A DNA stretch of 52,310 nt from contig NZ_BMMX01000038.1 in assembly GCF_014646155.1 (NCBI RefSeq), positions 1-52,310 of the forward strand. The letters run 5' to 3'. The notes below the pieces were generated by a model, which was not told the DNA's origin, ran no database searches, and worked only from the letters and a program-made list of their open reading frames with translations. Below are positions 9,851 to 17,277 of the stretch, piece after piece. The stretch is from Mangrovihabitans endophyticus (GTDB lineage Bacteria > Actinomycetota > Actinomycetes > Mycobacteriales > Micromonosporaceae). The position numbers and the translations under genes were made by a program. Each line of letters starts with the position of its first letter. Position 1 is the first letter of the stretch.

Positions 9851-9869
9851 AAGACATATTATGCATCAT
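9842..9869. other. dif-like palindrome overlapping the recombinase start
   Basis: Left arm GTCATGCATAA, 6-bp centre GACATA, right arm TTATGCATCAT give the 11-6-11 plan of Xer sites; the inner 8 bp of the arms (ATGCATAA and TTATGCAT) are perfect inverted repeats. GCATAA and TTATG agree with the inner arms of E. coli dif. The recombinase ATG (9850-9848, minus strand) lies inside the left arm, and its likely -10 box CATAAT (9863-9858) lies in the centre and right arm, 7 nt before the ATG. Binding here would both position recombination and repress the gene. It could instead be only an operator. Confidence 0.55.
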
Positions 9870-9898
9870 TTGTCCCGTTCCACGGGGCCACCGACTCC

Positions 9899-9972
9899 GC
9901 CGATCTTGAGCTTTTCGGTCCGGCATGTCGCATAAGGCGCACCAAAACGGGCCAGCAAACTTCAAGATCGCC
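9899..9972. repeat. palindromic intergenic repeat, copy 1
   Basis: The 74-bp unit starts with GCCGATCTTGAGCTT and ends with AAACTTCAAGATCGCC, so its ends form an imperfect inverted repeat of about 14 bp. The interior shares the pattern GGTC-x-GGnATGTCG with two further copies at the right end of the window (52028-52097 and 52122-52196). It has no coding capacity. It looks like a REP- or MITE-type dispersed element and lies between the recombinase gene and the dif candidate. Confidence 0.6.
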
Positions 9973-10130
9973 GTAGCGGGGGCGGCGCGACGGCCGAGGT
10001 CTCCTGGGACACCGGGGGTCGGTGGCGCGGGGGTCTCGGGGCGTGCCCGGCGGGGCGTCCCCGGCGGGGCGGGATGGTCGGCTCGGGAGGGTGCGGTGTC
10101 GACGATCCGGAGGGGCGTCGCACACGCTCA

Positions 10131-10158
10131 GGTTGACATAATGTCAATTATCGACCAA
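10131..10158. other. dif: candidate chromosomal dif site
   Basis: Arms GGTTGACATAA and TTATCGACCAA flank the 6-bp centre TGTCAA. Read on the other strand the site contains GATAAT and ACATTATGTCAA in the spacing I remember for the actinobacterial dif consensus; the inner arm bases also match E. coli dif (CATAA...TTAT). dif is where XerC and XerD resolve chromosome dimers, and it marks the replication terminus. The 15-bp core TTGACAT-A-ATGTCAA is itself palindromic, so a regulator site is an alternative, but no gene start lies near it. The match was made by eye. Confidence 0.72.
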
Positions 10159-10186
10159 GCGAACGGGGCGTCTCGGTGGCTCCGTC

Positions 10187-10525
10187 TCAGGCCACGTGAC
10201 CGCTCTGCGCCGCGTGCGCGATCGCCCTCCGCAGGGCCGACACCGACACCACGCGGTCATGGTCGTTCTCGGTCAGCCCCAGCTCGATCCACTCGCGCAC
10301 CAGTTGCGAGAACGGCACTCCGGCCTGGTCGGCCGCGGCGCGCACGCGCCGGGCCACACCGGCCGGCACTCGCACGCCCAAGGGCACCATCGGTTCCGAC
10401 TCCGGCACCGGCGGCAGCGGCGCGGGCGCCGATTCGTCGTAGGTCACCTCGCCGCGCGCGAACGCCGCCGCCGCCGCGACGATCTGCTGCTGGTCGGGTC
10501 GCTGGGTCTTCCGCTGCCGGCTCAT
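10187..10525 (-). CDS. putative ribbon-helix-helix DNA-binding protein
   Basis: The 112-aa protein has a basic Gln-rich N terminus, a Pro/Glu-rich middle and a C-terminal segment with the CopG/Arc ribbon-helix-helix plan: strand LGVRVPAGVARRVRAAADQAG, then helix PFSQLVREWIELGL. Such proteins are dimeric repressors, often antitoxins or partition proteins. No toxin-sized partner lies beside it. GGAAGG lies 9 nt before the ATG at 10525. It is divergent from the next gene and ends 28 bp from the dif candidate. The fold is likely; the target is unknown. Confidence 0.65.
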   Translation of the reverse strand: MSRQRKTQRPDQQQIVAAAAAFARGEVTYDESAPAPLPPVPESEPMVPLGVRVPAGVARRVRAAADQAGVPFSQLVREWIELGLTENDHDRVVSVSALRRAIAHAAQSGHVA

Positions 10526-10682
10526 GGCGCCGCCTTCCGTGCCGCGAGAGGTCGCCGGGTGCGAGCATCTGGCTACCTCTAGCGTAAGACGATTGTCAGA
10601 CGAACGTCGAGTCGCGACGTGTCGGGGGCTGCTGATAGAAACAACGGGTTCATACAGGCGTACGAGTGGAGGGTGGTCGCCG

Positions 10683-11414
10683 GTGGTGGCAGCACGGGCA
10701 GGTGCGCGGGGTCTCGATGAGGGCGATCTGCAGGCGATCCGGGAGTCGCTGGCGGCCAAACGCCGCCCGAAGGTGCAGTTCACCGAGTCCGCGGGGCAGA
10801 TCTCGGGCCAGGTGGGCCAGGTGGTGGCGTTGCTGGATCCGGCCGAGTCGGACGAGTGGGTGGTGGTGCGGTTCGGCCGCGACGAGTTGCCCTTCTCCCC
10901 CGGCGACGTGCGGATCGCGCCGAAGGGCGCGGCGGCGCGCAAGCCGGCCGCCGCGGAGCCCGCTGCGGCACCGGAGGCAGCGCCGCCGCCACCCGAGCCG
11001 GAGTTCGTGATCGACAAGCCGGCGCCGGTCCGCGAGGAGCCTGCCGCGCCGGCGGGTTCCTCGCCGACAGGTTCGGGCGCCGCTCCCCCGCCCGCGCCGC
11101 GCAAACCGGCGCGGGCGGCCGGCAAACCGGCGGCGAAGCCGAAGTCGCCGGCGTTGACGGTGACGTTGGCCTACACCGAGGGTGAGTGGACGGTGGCGGC
11201 GGCGCAGGGCAGCAAGGCCCTGGCGAAGCCTTATGTGATCAAGCCTGCCGAGGCGTTGCGGATGGTGGCGCTGGTGGACGTGCCGGGCGTGCAGGAGGCG
11301 GTGGATCAGATCATGGCGGCCGAGCGGTCGCAGGCCGAGCAGGAGGCCGACCGGTTGCGGGCGCAGTTGGCGGAGGTGGAGGCGCGGCTGGCCGAGCTGA
11401 CCGAGCCAGCCTGA
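10683..11414 (+). CDS. conserved hypothetical protein with coiled-coil tail
   Basis: The 243-aa product has three parts: a folded-looking N terminus (residues 10-80, with RRPKVQFTESAGQI and EWVVVRFGRDELPFSPGDVRIAP), an Ala/Pro-rich linker (about 85-150), and a basic patch followed by a C-terminal heptad stretch (ERSQAEQEADRLRAQLAEVEARLAEL) that should form a coiled coil. I do not recognise a functional family; the linker makes such proteins prone to false IF-2 or histone-like hits. The GTG at 10683 has GGAGGG 9 nt upstream; a second in-frame GTG follows directly. The gene is divergent from the ribbon-helix-helix gene. Confidence 0.75.
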   Translation: MVAARAGARGLDEGDLQAIRESLAAKRRPKVQFTESAGQISGQVGQVVALLDPAESDEWVVVRFGRDELPFSPGDVRIAPKGAAARKPAAAEPAAAPEAAPPPPEPEFVIDKPAPVREEPAAPAGSSPTGSGAAPPPAPRKPARAAGKPAAKPKSPALTVTLAYTEGEWTVAAAQGSKALAKPYVIKPAEALRMVALVDVPGVQEAVDQIMAAERSQAEQEADRLRAQLAEVEARLAELTEPA

Positions 11415-11437
11415 CCTGGTCGGCCTGGGCGAGCCAG

Positions 11438-11515
11438 CCCCGAACACCGGCCGTGGTCAGGTGCGTGTGGAGCGGACGGCGGAGCCGCGCTGACTCCCCC
11501 GGCCGGTGTTCGGGG
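11438..11515. terminator. long inverted repeat between convergent genes
   Basis: CCCCGAACACCGGCC (11438-11452) and GGCCGGTGTTCGGGG (11501-11515) are perfect 15-bp inverted arms with a 48-bp spacer. They straddle the stop codon of the minus-strand acyltransferase gene and lie just after the plus-strand gene ending at 11414. A large hairpin could stop transcription from both sides. No T tract is present, as is common in actinobacteria. Confidence 0.45.
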
Positions 11516-12338
11516 GCGGCTCGGTGTTCAGGACTGGCTCGGTGTTCAAGGCTGGCTCGGTGCTCGGGCGGGGCCGGGCGCGTCGGGTGTCCGCCGGGCG
11601 GGTGGGGTCCCGGTGGCGGGGTGTGCGGGGTTCGTCGCGGCGCAGCGGCGCCAAGGCGCGGTCCAGGGCGTCCATGATGCGCCGGGTGGCTTCCCGGGCC
11701 TGCACGCCCGGTGTTCCGGTGAGCCCGTGCAGGTCCACCGGCTCGCCGAAGTGGACGTGCACGGCCGGCCGAGTCCGCATGGCGTGCCACACGGCGCGGG
11801 CCAGGTCGCGGGGAAAGGCGTACGGCATGACGGTGTGTGTCCCCCAGTGGGCGACCGGCAGCACCGGCGCGCCGGTCATCGCCGCCATCCTGGCCACGCC
11901 GGTCTTGCCGCGTTCGGGCCACATCCACGGGTCCAGGCCGATGCGGCCTTCGGGATAGAGCAGCACCGGTGCGCCGTCGTGCAGCGCGCCGAGCACCGCG
12001 GGCAGGGCGTCGACGGCGCCGGTGGTGGTGCGCTCCACGCTCAGGTGCCCGGCGCGGCGAAGGACGGCCCCGACGAGGGGGACGCGGAACAGTTCGGCGG
12101 CGGCCAGGAACCGGGGTGCCAGGCGCGCCCGGTGGCAGGCCGCGGTGAGGATCATCGGGTCGACGGGGCTGAGGTGGTTCGCGGCCAGCAGCAGCGGGCC
12201 GTGGCGCAGGTGGGCGGGGACGCTGCCGGTGACGTGCAGCCGGCAGAACGGGGCGACCACCGCGGGTGCCACGCTCAGCAGCGCCCGCCACAGCCACGGC
12301 GGCTGCCAGGCCGGTGTGGTGCACGGGTGGGTGGTCAT
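11457..12338 (-). CDS. 1-acyl-sn-glycerol-3-phosphate acyltransferase family (PlsC-like)
   Basis: The 293-aa protein carries the acyltransferase motifs of the PlsC family: NHLSPVD (His-x4-Asp, catalytic), a second motif near LFRVPLVG and the glycerol-phosphate-binding block LYPEGRIG. It would transfer an acyl chain to lysophosphatidate or a related lipid at the membrane. After about residue 235 comes a Pro/Arg/Glu-rich tail with a short repeat (TEPALN, TEPVLN, TEPPPN) encoded by an 18-bp tandem repeat. Its ATG overlaps the stop of the preceding HTH gene (ATGA), so it is the last gene of a coupled three-gene operon headed by a LAL regulator. Confidence 0.88.
   Translation of the reverse strand: MTTHPCTTPAWQPPWLWRALLSVAPAVVAPFCRLHVTGSVPAHLRHGPLLLAANHLSPVDPMILTAACHRARLAPRFLAAAELFRVPLVGAVLRRAGHLSVERTTTGAVDALPAVLGALHDGAPVLLYPEGRIGLDPWMWPERGKTGVARMAAMTGAPVLPVAHWGTHTVMPYAFPRDLARAVWHAMRTRPAVHVHFGEPVDLHGLTGTPGVQAREATRRIMDALDRALAPLRRDEPRTPRHRDPTRPADTRRARPRPSTEPALNTEPVLNTEPPPNTGRGSQRGSAVRSTRT
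11518..11571. repeat. 18-bp tandem repeat, three copies
   Basis: Three consecutive units open with GGCTCGGTGTTC or GGCTCGGTGCTC (starts at 11518, 11536 and 11554). They lie inside the 3' end of the acyltransferase gene and encode its TEP-x-LN tail repeats, so copy-number change would alter tail length without a frameshift. Confidence 0.8.
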
Positions 12339-12862
12339 CGCCGCCGCTGGCGCAGGTAGGCCAGGACGGCTTCGCGGGTGGTGCGGACGCCGAACAGGGC
12401 GCGGGCTTCGGCGATGCGCCGGTTCGCGGTGCGCAGGGACAGGAATTCGGCGGCTGCCGCGGCGGCGATGGTGTCGCCGGCGGCGAGCCGTTCGAGCAGG
12501 GCGCGCTGTTCGGGGACGAGCGCGGCGATGACGTCTTCCTCGGTGGGGCGCGCGTCGTCGTGGTGTAGGGGGCCGAGCCGGCCGAGGTCGTCGGCGAGTG
12601 CCCGGCCCAAGGGGCTGCCGGGGTCGCAGACGGCGACGACGCCGGCCCCGCGGGCGGCGGCGAGCACGGCCAGTTGCAGGGTTTCCGGGTCGGTGATGCG
12701 TCCGTGCAGGACGAGCCCATTGCCGGCGACGTCCCATGCCGGGTCGGGCAGGGCGAATCCTTCGCGCAGTGTCCAGCCGTCGCGGGCCAGGCGGCGCAGC
12801 ACCGCGTCGGCGTCGGCGGGGGTGGCCACGATGTGTCGTGGTGTGTCGGAGTGGCGGGTCAC
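12335..12862 (-). CDS. LuxR-type HTH protein, possible accessory regulator
   Basis: The 175-aa product begins with an unassigned domain (residues 1-100; it contains an AAARGAGVVAVCDPGSPLGRALADDLG segment reminiscent of a small alpha/beta fold) and ends with a LuxR-like helix-turn-helix: LVPEQRALLERLAAGDTIAAAA, then LSLRTANRRIAEARALFG. No phospho-acceptor pattern is visible, so it is not a normal response regulator. Its GTG overlaps the LAL regulator stop (GTGA) and its stop overlaps the acyltransferase ATG, so all three are translationally coupled. Function as a second regulator of the same locus is inferred. Confidence 0.7.
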   Translation of the reverse strand: MTRHSDTPRHIVATPADADAVLRRLARDGWTLREGFALPDPAWDVAGNGLVLHGRITDPETLQLAVLAAARGAGVVAVCDPGSPLGRALADDLGRLGPLHHDDARPTEEDVIAALVPEQRALLERLAAGDTIAAAAAAEFLSLRTANRRIAEARALFGVRTTREAVLAYLRQRRR

Positions 12863-15492
12863 CGGTTGCCCCTTCCGGTGCTGGGCCGCGCGGGTGCGGG
12901 CATGTCGGCGAAGGCGAGCGCGGCGGCTTCGGTGCGGGTGCGCGCGCCGAGTTTGCGCATACCGGCGCGGATGTGGGTGTCGACGGTCTCGGTGGAGATG
13001 CCGAGCTGCCCGGCGATGCGCCGGGTGGGTTCCCCGGCGGCCACCAGCCGCAGCACGTCGGTTTCGCGGCTGGTGAGCCGGCTGCCTGATCGGGGTCCGC
13101 GGGTGTCGCGGTGGATGTGGTGGCGGCGCAGGCCGCGGCGGGCGCGGCCGGCCAGGACGGTGAGGGCGGCGGTGTCGGCGAGGTGCTCGGCGGCCAGCAG
13201 CGCGGCGACGGCCCGCTGCGGGTCGCTGTCGTGCAGGCCGGCGGCGAGCAGGCAGCGGACGCGTTCGCGGGTGACGGTGTGGGTCCAGGTGTCGGCGGCG
13301 GTGGTGAATCCGGTGCCGGTGGCCCAGGCGAGCAGGGTTTGCCGGGCGGGTTCGGGCAGGTCGGCGGGGATCGGTGTGGGCGGGTGGTGTCCGGTGTCGT
13401 GGCCGGCCCAGCGGGCGGTGATGTGGTGCAGGCCGGTGATCAGGTCGCTGCGGTCGGGCCGGCCGGCCGGGCCGGTGGCGCGGTCGGGTTGCCCGTCGAG
13501 CCAGGCGGCTTCGCGGGTGACCCAGTCGACGGCGGGGTGGGCGGGTGCGGCGGCGAGTCGTTGCCGGGCGGCGGCGAGCAGTCCTGCATCGGCTTCCAGC
13601 AGCGCGGAGGCGGCGGTGGCGTAGGCGCGGGCGGTGTCGGGCATGGCCCGGTCGGTGAGGTCGGTGGCGTGCCGGTGCAGACGGTCGGCGCCGCCCGCGT
13701 CCGGTCCATGGTGGTCCGGCGGGTGGTCGTCGGTGGCCTGGTCGGGCGAGGGCGGGCCGGACCCGGCCGAGGTGACCAGGGCCTGGTCGGGCAGGGTCGG
13801 GCCGCGCAGGGCGAGGGCCCAGTCGGCGGCGGCCGCGAACCGGGTCTGCCACCCGTACGCCAGATCGGCGGCGCAGTGGTGCGCGGCGTCGGCGGCGGCC
13901 TGCGCGGCGTCGGCGAGCCGCCCGTCGGCGGCCAGGTGCTCGACCAGTTGCCAGGCGCTCCACCGGCTGGTCAGCGGGTCGGTGGTGTCGGACGCCGCGG
14001 TGGCCAGTTCGGTGTCCCAGCCCGGGGTGCGGTGGGTGGCGTGCACGGCGGCCAGGGCCGCGGCGACGCCGGGCGGCGGCTGCGGCCAGCGCGCGGCGAT
14101 CTTGTCGGCGGTGTCGGTTGCGGTGTCCGGGTCGGTGGCCAGTTCGGCCAGCAGCAGCACCCGGTCGCGGGCGGCGGTGATGGGTGCGGCGGCCGCGTCC
14201 GGCACCGGCCGCACCGCGGCGTGCGCGCCGCGCGGGTCGCCGGCTTGCAGCAGGGCTTCGCCGCGCAGCACGTCGGCTTCCACACCCAGCGGCGCGATGG
14301 TGGCCAGCACCGCGGCGGCGGCCCGGGGGCGCCCGGTGGCCAGCAGCGCGTCCGCGGCGGCCAGCCGCACCCGCGGGTCGGGGCCGATGCCGGGCAGGTC
14401 GCAGGCGAACCGCAGCAGGGCCGCGCGGTCCCCGCCGGTGGCCTGGTCGGCTGCGGTCAGGGCGTGCCGGTACGCGGCGTCGTGTTCGCCGGCGGCGGCC
14501 AGGTGCCGGGCGGCCTCGGCGGGTGGGGTGAGCTCGGCCAGCCGCCGGTGCAGGTCGGCGCGGGCCGGCGGGTCGAGCAGCCCGGCGGCGGTCTCGGCCA
14601 GATAGGTGGAGACCGGCTGGGCGGCGTCGTGGTCGCCGTGCACCAGTCCGGCGGCGCGCAGGTCGGCGGTGCCGGCGCCGAGCAGCGTGTCGGGGGCGGG
14701 CCGGCCGAGCAGGCCGAGCGCGGCCAGCGCGGTGCGTGCCGGGCGGGGCAGGTCGGCCAGGGCGGCGGCCAGCGCGTACGCGACCTGGTCGATGTCGTCG
14801 CCGGCGGGTCCGCGGCCGGAGGCGGCGTGCCGGGCGAGGGCGGTCAGGGTCAGCGGGTTGCCGCCGGCGCGGTGCACGACCCGGGCCACGGCGTCGTCGT
14901 CGAGGGTGGGTGCCGCGGTGCGGGCGACCGCGGCGGCGGCGTCGTGGGACAGCGGCGGCACGGTCAGCCAGGCGGTGGCCGCCGCGCGCAGCGGTTCCTG
15001 CCCGATGCGGTGCGGGGTGCGCAGCGCGACGAGGACCCGGCAGTGCGGGGCGAGTAGCGGCACCGCGGCCAGCGTGGCGGCGTCGGCGTACTGCAGGTCG
15101 TCGAGGATCAGCAGGCCGCCACGGACCCGGGAGCGGACGGCCTCGGCGAGCAGGTGCACGTCGTGGGCGGGCAGGCGGGCGCGGACGGCGCGGGACAGGG
15201 CGAGGCCGGGCACGGCGCGCAGCATCGCCAGGCCACCGCCGGCGTGCACGGCGAGGCCGGGCCGGCTCGTGCCGGCGGGCCCGGTGCTGCTGGGCCCGGT
15301 GCTGCTGGGGTCCGTGCCGGCGGGCTCGGTGCCGGCGGGCGCGGCCGGGCCCGCGGCGGCGGTGCGCAGCCGCCCGGCGACGGCGCGCAGAGCGCTGGTG
15401 CGGCCACATCCGGGGGGTCCGCTGATCACGACGAGGCCGGGTCGGCGCAGGTGTGTGGTGGCGGCGGTGATCAGGTCGTGCAGTTCCGCCAC
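12859..15492 (-). CDS. LAL-type LuxR-family regulator with ATPase domain
   Basis: The 877-aa protein has a P-loop near residue 25 (SGPPGCGRTSA), Walker B GGLLILDDLQYAD near residue 120, a long alpha-helical TPR-like middle and a C-terminal LuxR helix-turn-helix (LTSRETDVLRLVAAGE, then ISTETVDTHIRAGMRKLG). This is the layout of the large ATP-binding LuxR (MalT-like) regulators. A Pro/Thr/Ser-rich insert (about residues 45-70) splits the ATPase domain. The GTG at 15492 has AGGAGGG 6 nt upstream. It heads the three-gene operon and is divergent from the dynamin genes, which it may control; the signal is unknown. Confidence 0.88.
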   Translation of the reverse strand: MAELHDLITAATTHLRRPGLVVISGPPGCGRTSALRAVAGRLRTAAAGPAAPAGTEPAGTDPSSTGPSSTGPAGTSRPGLAVHAGGGLAMLRAVPGLALSRAVRARLPAHDVHLLAEAVRSRVRGGLLILDDLQYADAATLAAVPLLAPHCRVLVALRTPHRIGQEPLRAAATAWLTVPPLSHDAAAAVARTAAPTLDDDAVARVVHRAGGNPLTLTALARHAASGRGPAGDDIDQVAYALAAALADLPRPARTALAALGLLGRPAPDTLLGAGTADLRAAGLVHGDHDAAQPVSTYLAETAAGLLDPPARADLHRRLAELTPPAEAARHLAAAGEHDAAYRHALTAADQATGGDRAALLRFACDLPGIGPDPRVRLAAADALLATGRPRAAAAVLATIAPLGVEADVLRGEALLQAGDPRGAHAAVRPVPDAAAAPITAARDRVLLLAELATDPDTATDTADKIAARWPQPPPGVAAALAAVHATHRTPGWDTELATAASDTTDPLTSRWSAWQLVEHLAADGRLADAAQAAADAAHHCAADLAYGWQTRFAAAADWALALRGPTLPDQALVTSAGSGPPSPDQATDDHPPDHHGPDAGGADRLHRHATDLTDRAMPDTARAYATAASALLEADAGLLAAARQRLAAAPAHPAVDWVTREAAWLDGQPDRATGPAGRPDRSDLITGLHHITARWAGHDTGHHPPTPIPADLPEPARQTLLAWATGTGFTTAADTWTHTVTRERVRCLLAAGLHDSDPQRAVAALLAAEHLADTAALTVLAGRARRGLRRHHIHRDTRGPRSGSRLTSRETDVLRLVAAGEPTRRIAGQLGISTETVDTHIRAGMRKLGARTRTEAAALAFADMPAPARPSTGRGNR

Positions 15493-15627
15493 CGGGTGCC
15501 CTCCTGTTCGTCGTCCGGGTGCGGGCCGGGTAAAGCCGATGCCCGCGTTGGCACGAACACGGGATCCTGTCTCGCCGGCCGCCTCCGTAGTGTGTGGTGC
15601 GGCAGGCGTCCCGCCCTGCCGGGTCAC

Positions 15628-15654
15628 GGGAACCGGAAAGGCAAGCCAGCGTAT
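15628..15654 (+). promoter_or_regulatory. possible ECF-sigma promoter of the dynamin operon
   Basis: GGAACC (15628-15633) and CGTATG (15649-15654) are 15 bp apart, close to the GGAAC / CGT pattern of SigE- and SigR-like ECF sigma factors. Transcription would begin about 55 nt before the GTG at 15715. The match is short and found by eye; a stress-responsive promoter would fit membrane-repair dynamins. Confidence 0.28.
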
Positions 15655-15714
15655 GTGGACGACGGCCGCGGTCTGCACATTGTCTCCGACAGCCGCCGCA
15701 ACTGACGAGTCGTC

Positions 15715-17277
15715 GTGACCGGTCCGCTGTCCCACCGCATCGCCGAATTGTGTGATGAGATCGTTACACAGGTCGGCCCGCACGGCGCTGATCAGGTACG
15801 ACACATCGGCGAGCGTCTCGGTGAGCCGCTACGCGTGGCCATCGCCGGGCGGCTGAAAGCCGGAAAGTCGACACTTGTCAACGCGTTGATCGGCCGCCGG
15901 GTGGCCCCCACCGCGGTCGGCGAGTGCACTCGCGTGGTCACCCGGTTCCGGTATGGAACGGCCGATCGGGTCGATGTGGTGGGCCGCGACGGCAGTCGCC
16001 GCAGCCTGCCGCTGGACGACGACGGCATGATCCCCGGCCGGCTCGGCGTGCCGGCGTCCAGCGTCGCGTACGTCGATGTCGCGTTGACCACCGACCGGCT
16101 GCGCGACCTCACCGTGGTGGACACGCCCGGCCTGGCCTCGGCCGACCAACAGGTGTCCGAACGCGCCCATCCGGTGGTCGGCGTGGCCGCCGCGCCGTTC
16201 GACGACGGCATCGACGCCGACTCCACCTCCGAGATCGCCGCCGCCGAAGCCGTCGTCTACGTGTTCACCCAGGCGGTCCGCGCCGACGACGCGAACGCGC
16301 TGGCAGCGTTCCGGGCCAGCACCGCCCGGCTGGCGTCCAGCCCGATCAACGCCGTCGGCGTCCTCGGCAAGATCGACACCCTGGTGGCCGGGCCCGACGA
16401 CCCGTGGCCGGTGGCGGTGCCCCTCGCAGCCGGGCAGGCGCGGCTGCTGCAACGCACCGTCGGCGACGTGGTCCCGCTGGCCGCGCTGATCGCCGAGACC
16501 GGCGAAGCCGGCCGGCTCACCACCACCGACGTCACCGCCCTGCGCACCCTGGCCGCCCTGCCCGGCGCCCAGCTACGGCTGCTGCTGGCCTCCGCCGACC
16601 TGTTCCGCACCCGGGCCGCCCCGGTCGAGCAGGCCCGCCGGGAACGGCTGCTGCGCCTGCTCGACCTGTACGGCGTCGGGTTCGCCCTGGCCCAGCTCGC
16701 CGCCGATCCGCGGCTGAGCACCGGGGACCTGATCCGCCGGCTGGTCCAAGCGTCCGGCATGCCGCGGCTGCGGCACACCCTCGACCAGGCCGTCCGCTGG
16801 CGCTCCGACGCGATCAAGGCCGGCTGGGCGCTGGCCGCCCTGGAACGCCTCGCCGGGCGCAGCCGCGACCGGCGCGACCGCGCGGTGCTGCGCGACGCCG
16901 TGGAACGGCTGCTGCGCGACCCCGCCTACCACCGGCTGCGGCTGCTGGACGTGGCCCACCGGGTCACCACCGGAGCCGTGCCGATGCCCGACGAACAGGT
17001 GCAGGAACTGACCCGGCTGGCCGTGTCCGACGACCCCCGGTGGATCCTGCGCATGCCCGGCGCCGCCGCGCCGCAACTCCGCGAGGCCGCCGTGCAGGCC
17101 GCGCACCGGTGGCGGGCATACGCCCACGCCGGCGGCGGACCCGCGCAATCCCGCGCCGCGCAGGTCGCCCACCGCGGCTTCCACCTGCTCGCGCAGCAGA
17201 CACAGGCGGACGGCTCGCAACCCCCGACGGTGGCCCGGCACACCGGCGGCGAAACCACCGAACGGGTGCAGCCGTGA
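15715..17277 (+). CDS. dynamin-like GTPase, first of a pair
   Basis: The 520-aa protein has a dynamin-type GTPase domain: G1 GRLKAGKST (residues about 44-52), a Thr-containing G2 around GECTRVVT, G3 VVDTPG and a G4-like GKID. No hydrophobic membrane loop is visible; the second half is helical and probably forms the stalk. Actinobacterial dynamins come in such pairs: IniA/IniC of mycobacteria repair membranes, and DynA/DynB of Streptomyces stabilise sporulation septa. The partner gene overlaps by GTGA. The start GTG at 15715 has only a weak GACGAG site. Confidence 0.85.
   Translation: MTGPLSHRIAELCDEIVTQVGPHGADQVRHIGERLGEPLRVAIAGRLKAGKSTLVNALIGRRVAPTAVGECTRVVTRFRYGTADRVDVVGRDGSRRSLPLDDDGMIPGRLGVPASSVAYVDVALTTDRLRDLTVVDTPGLASADQQVSERAHPVVGVAAAPFDDGIDADSTSEIAAAEAVVYVFTQAVRADDANALAAFRASTARLASSPINAVGVLGKIDTLVAGPDDPWPVAVPLAAGQARLLQRTVGDVVPLAALIAETGEAGRLTTTDVTALRTLAALPGAQLRLLLASADLFRTRAAPVEQARRERLLRLLDLYGVGFALAQLAADPRLSTGDLIRRLVQASGMPRLRHTLDQAVRWRSDAIKAGWALAALERLAGRSRDRRDRAVLRDAVERLLRDPAYHRLRLLDVAHRVTTGAVPMPDEQVQELTRLAVSDDPRWILRMPGAAAPQLREAAVQAAHRWRAYAHAGGGPAQSRAAQVAHRGFHLLAQQTQADGSQPPTVARHTGGETTERVQP

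Larger units (their letters stand above)
9851..10186. other. non-coding interval carrying repeat element and dif
   Basis: This 336-bp stretch has no supported gene on either strand. It contains the right part of the dif-like palindrome, one copy of the palindromic repeat (9899-9972), a GC-rich run with no visible feature (about 9975-10130), and the dif candidate (10131-10158). Confidence 0.6.

Noticed and set aside
10133..10150. Reading TTGACATAAT near 10133 as a -35 box
   Set aside because: No -10 box lies 16-18 bp downstream and no gene starts there; the dif reading explains both arms.
10591..10625. LexA box between the RHH and coiled-coil genes
   Set aside because: CGAACGTCGAGTCG has one good half (CGAAC) but lacks the GTTCG half needed for the actinobacterial SOS box.
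13111..15057. 648-codon open frame opposite the LAL regulator gene
   Set aside because: Gly/Val/Gln-rich shadow of the regulator; no ribosome site and no recognisable fold.
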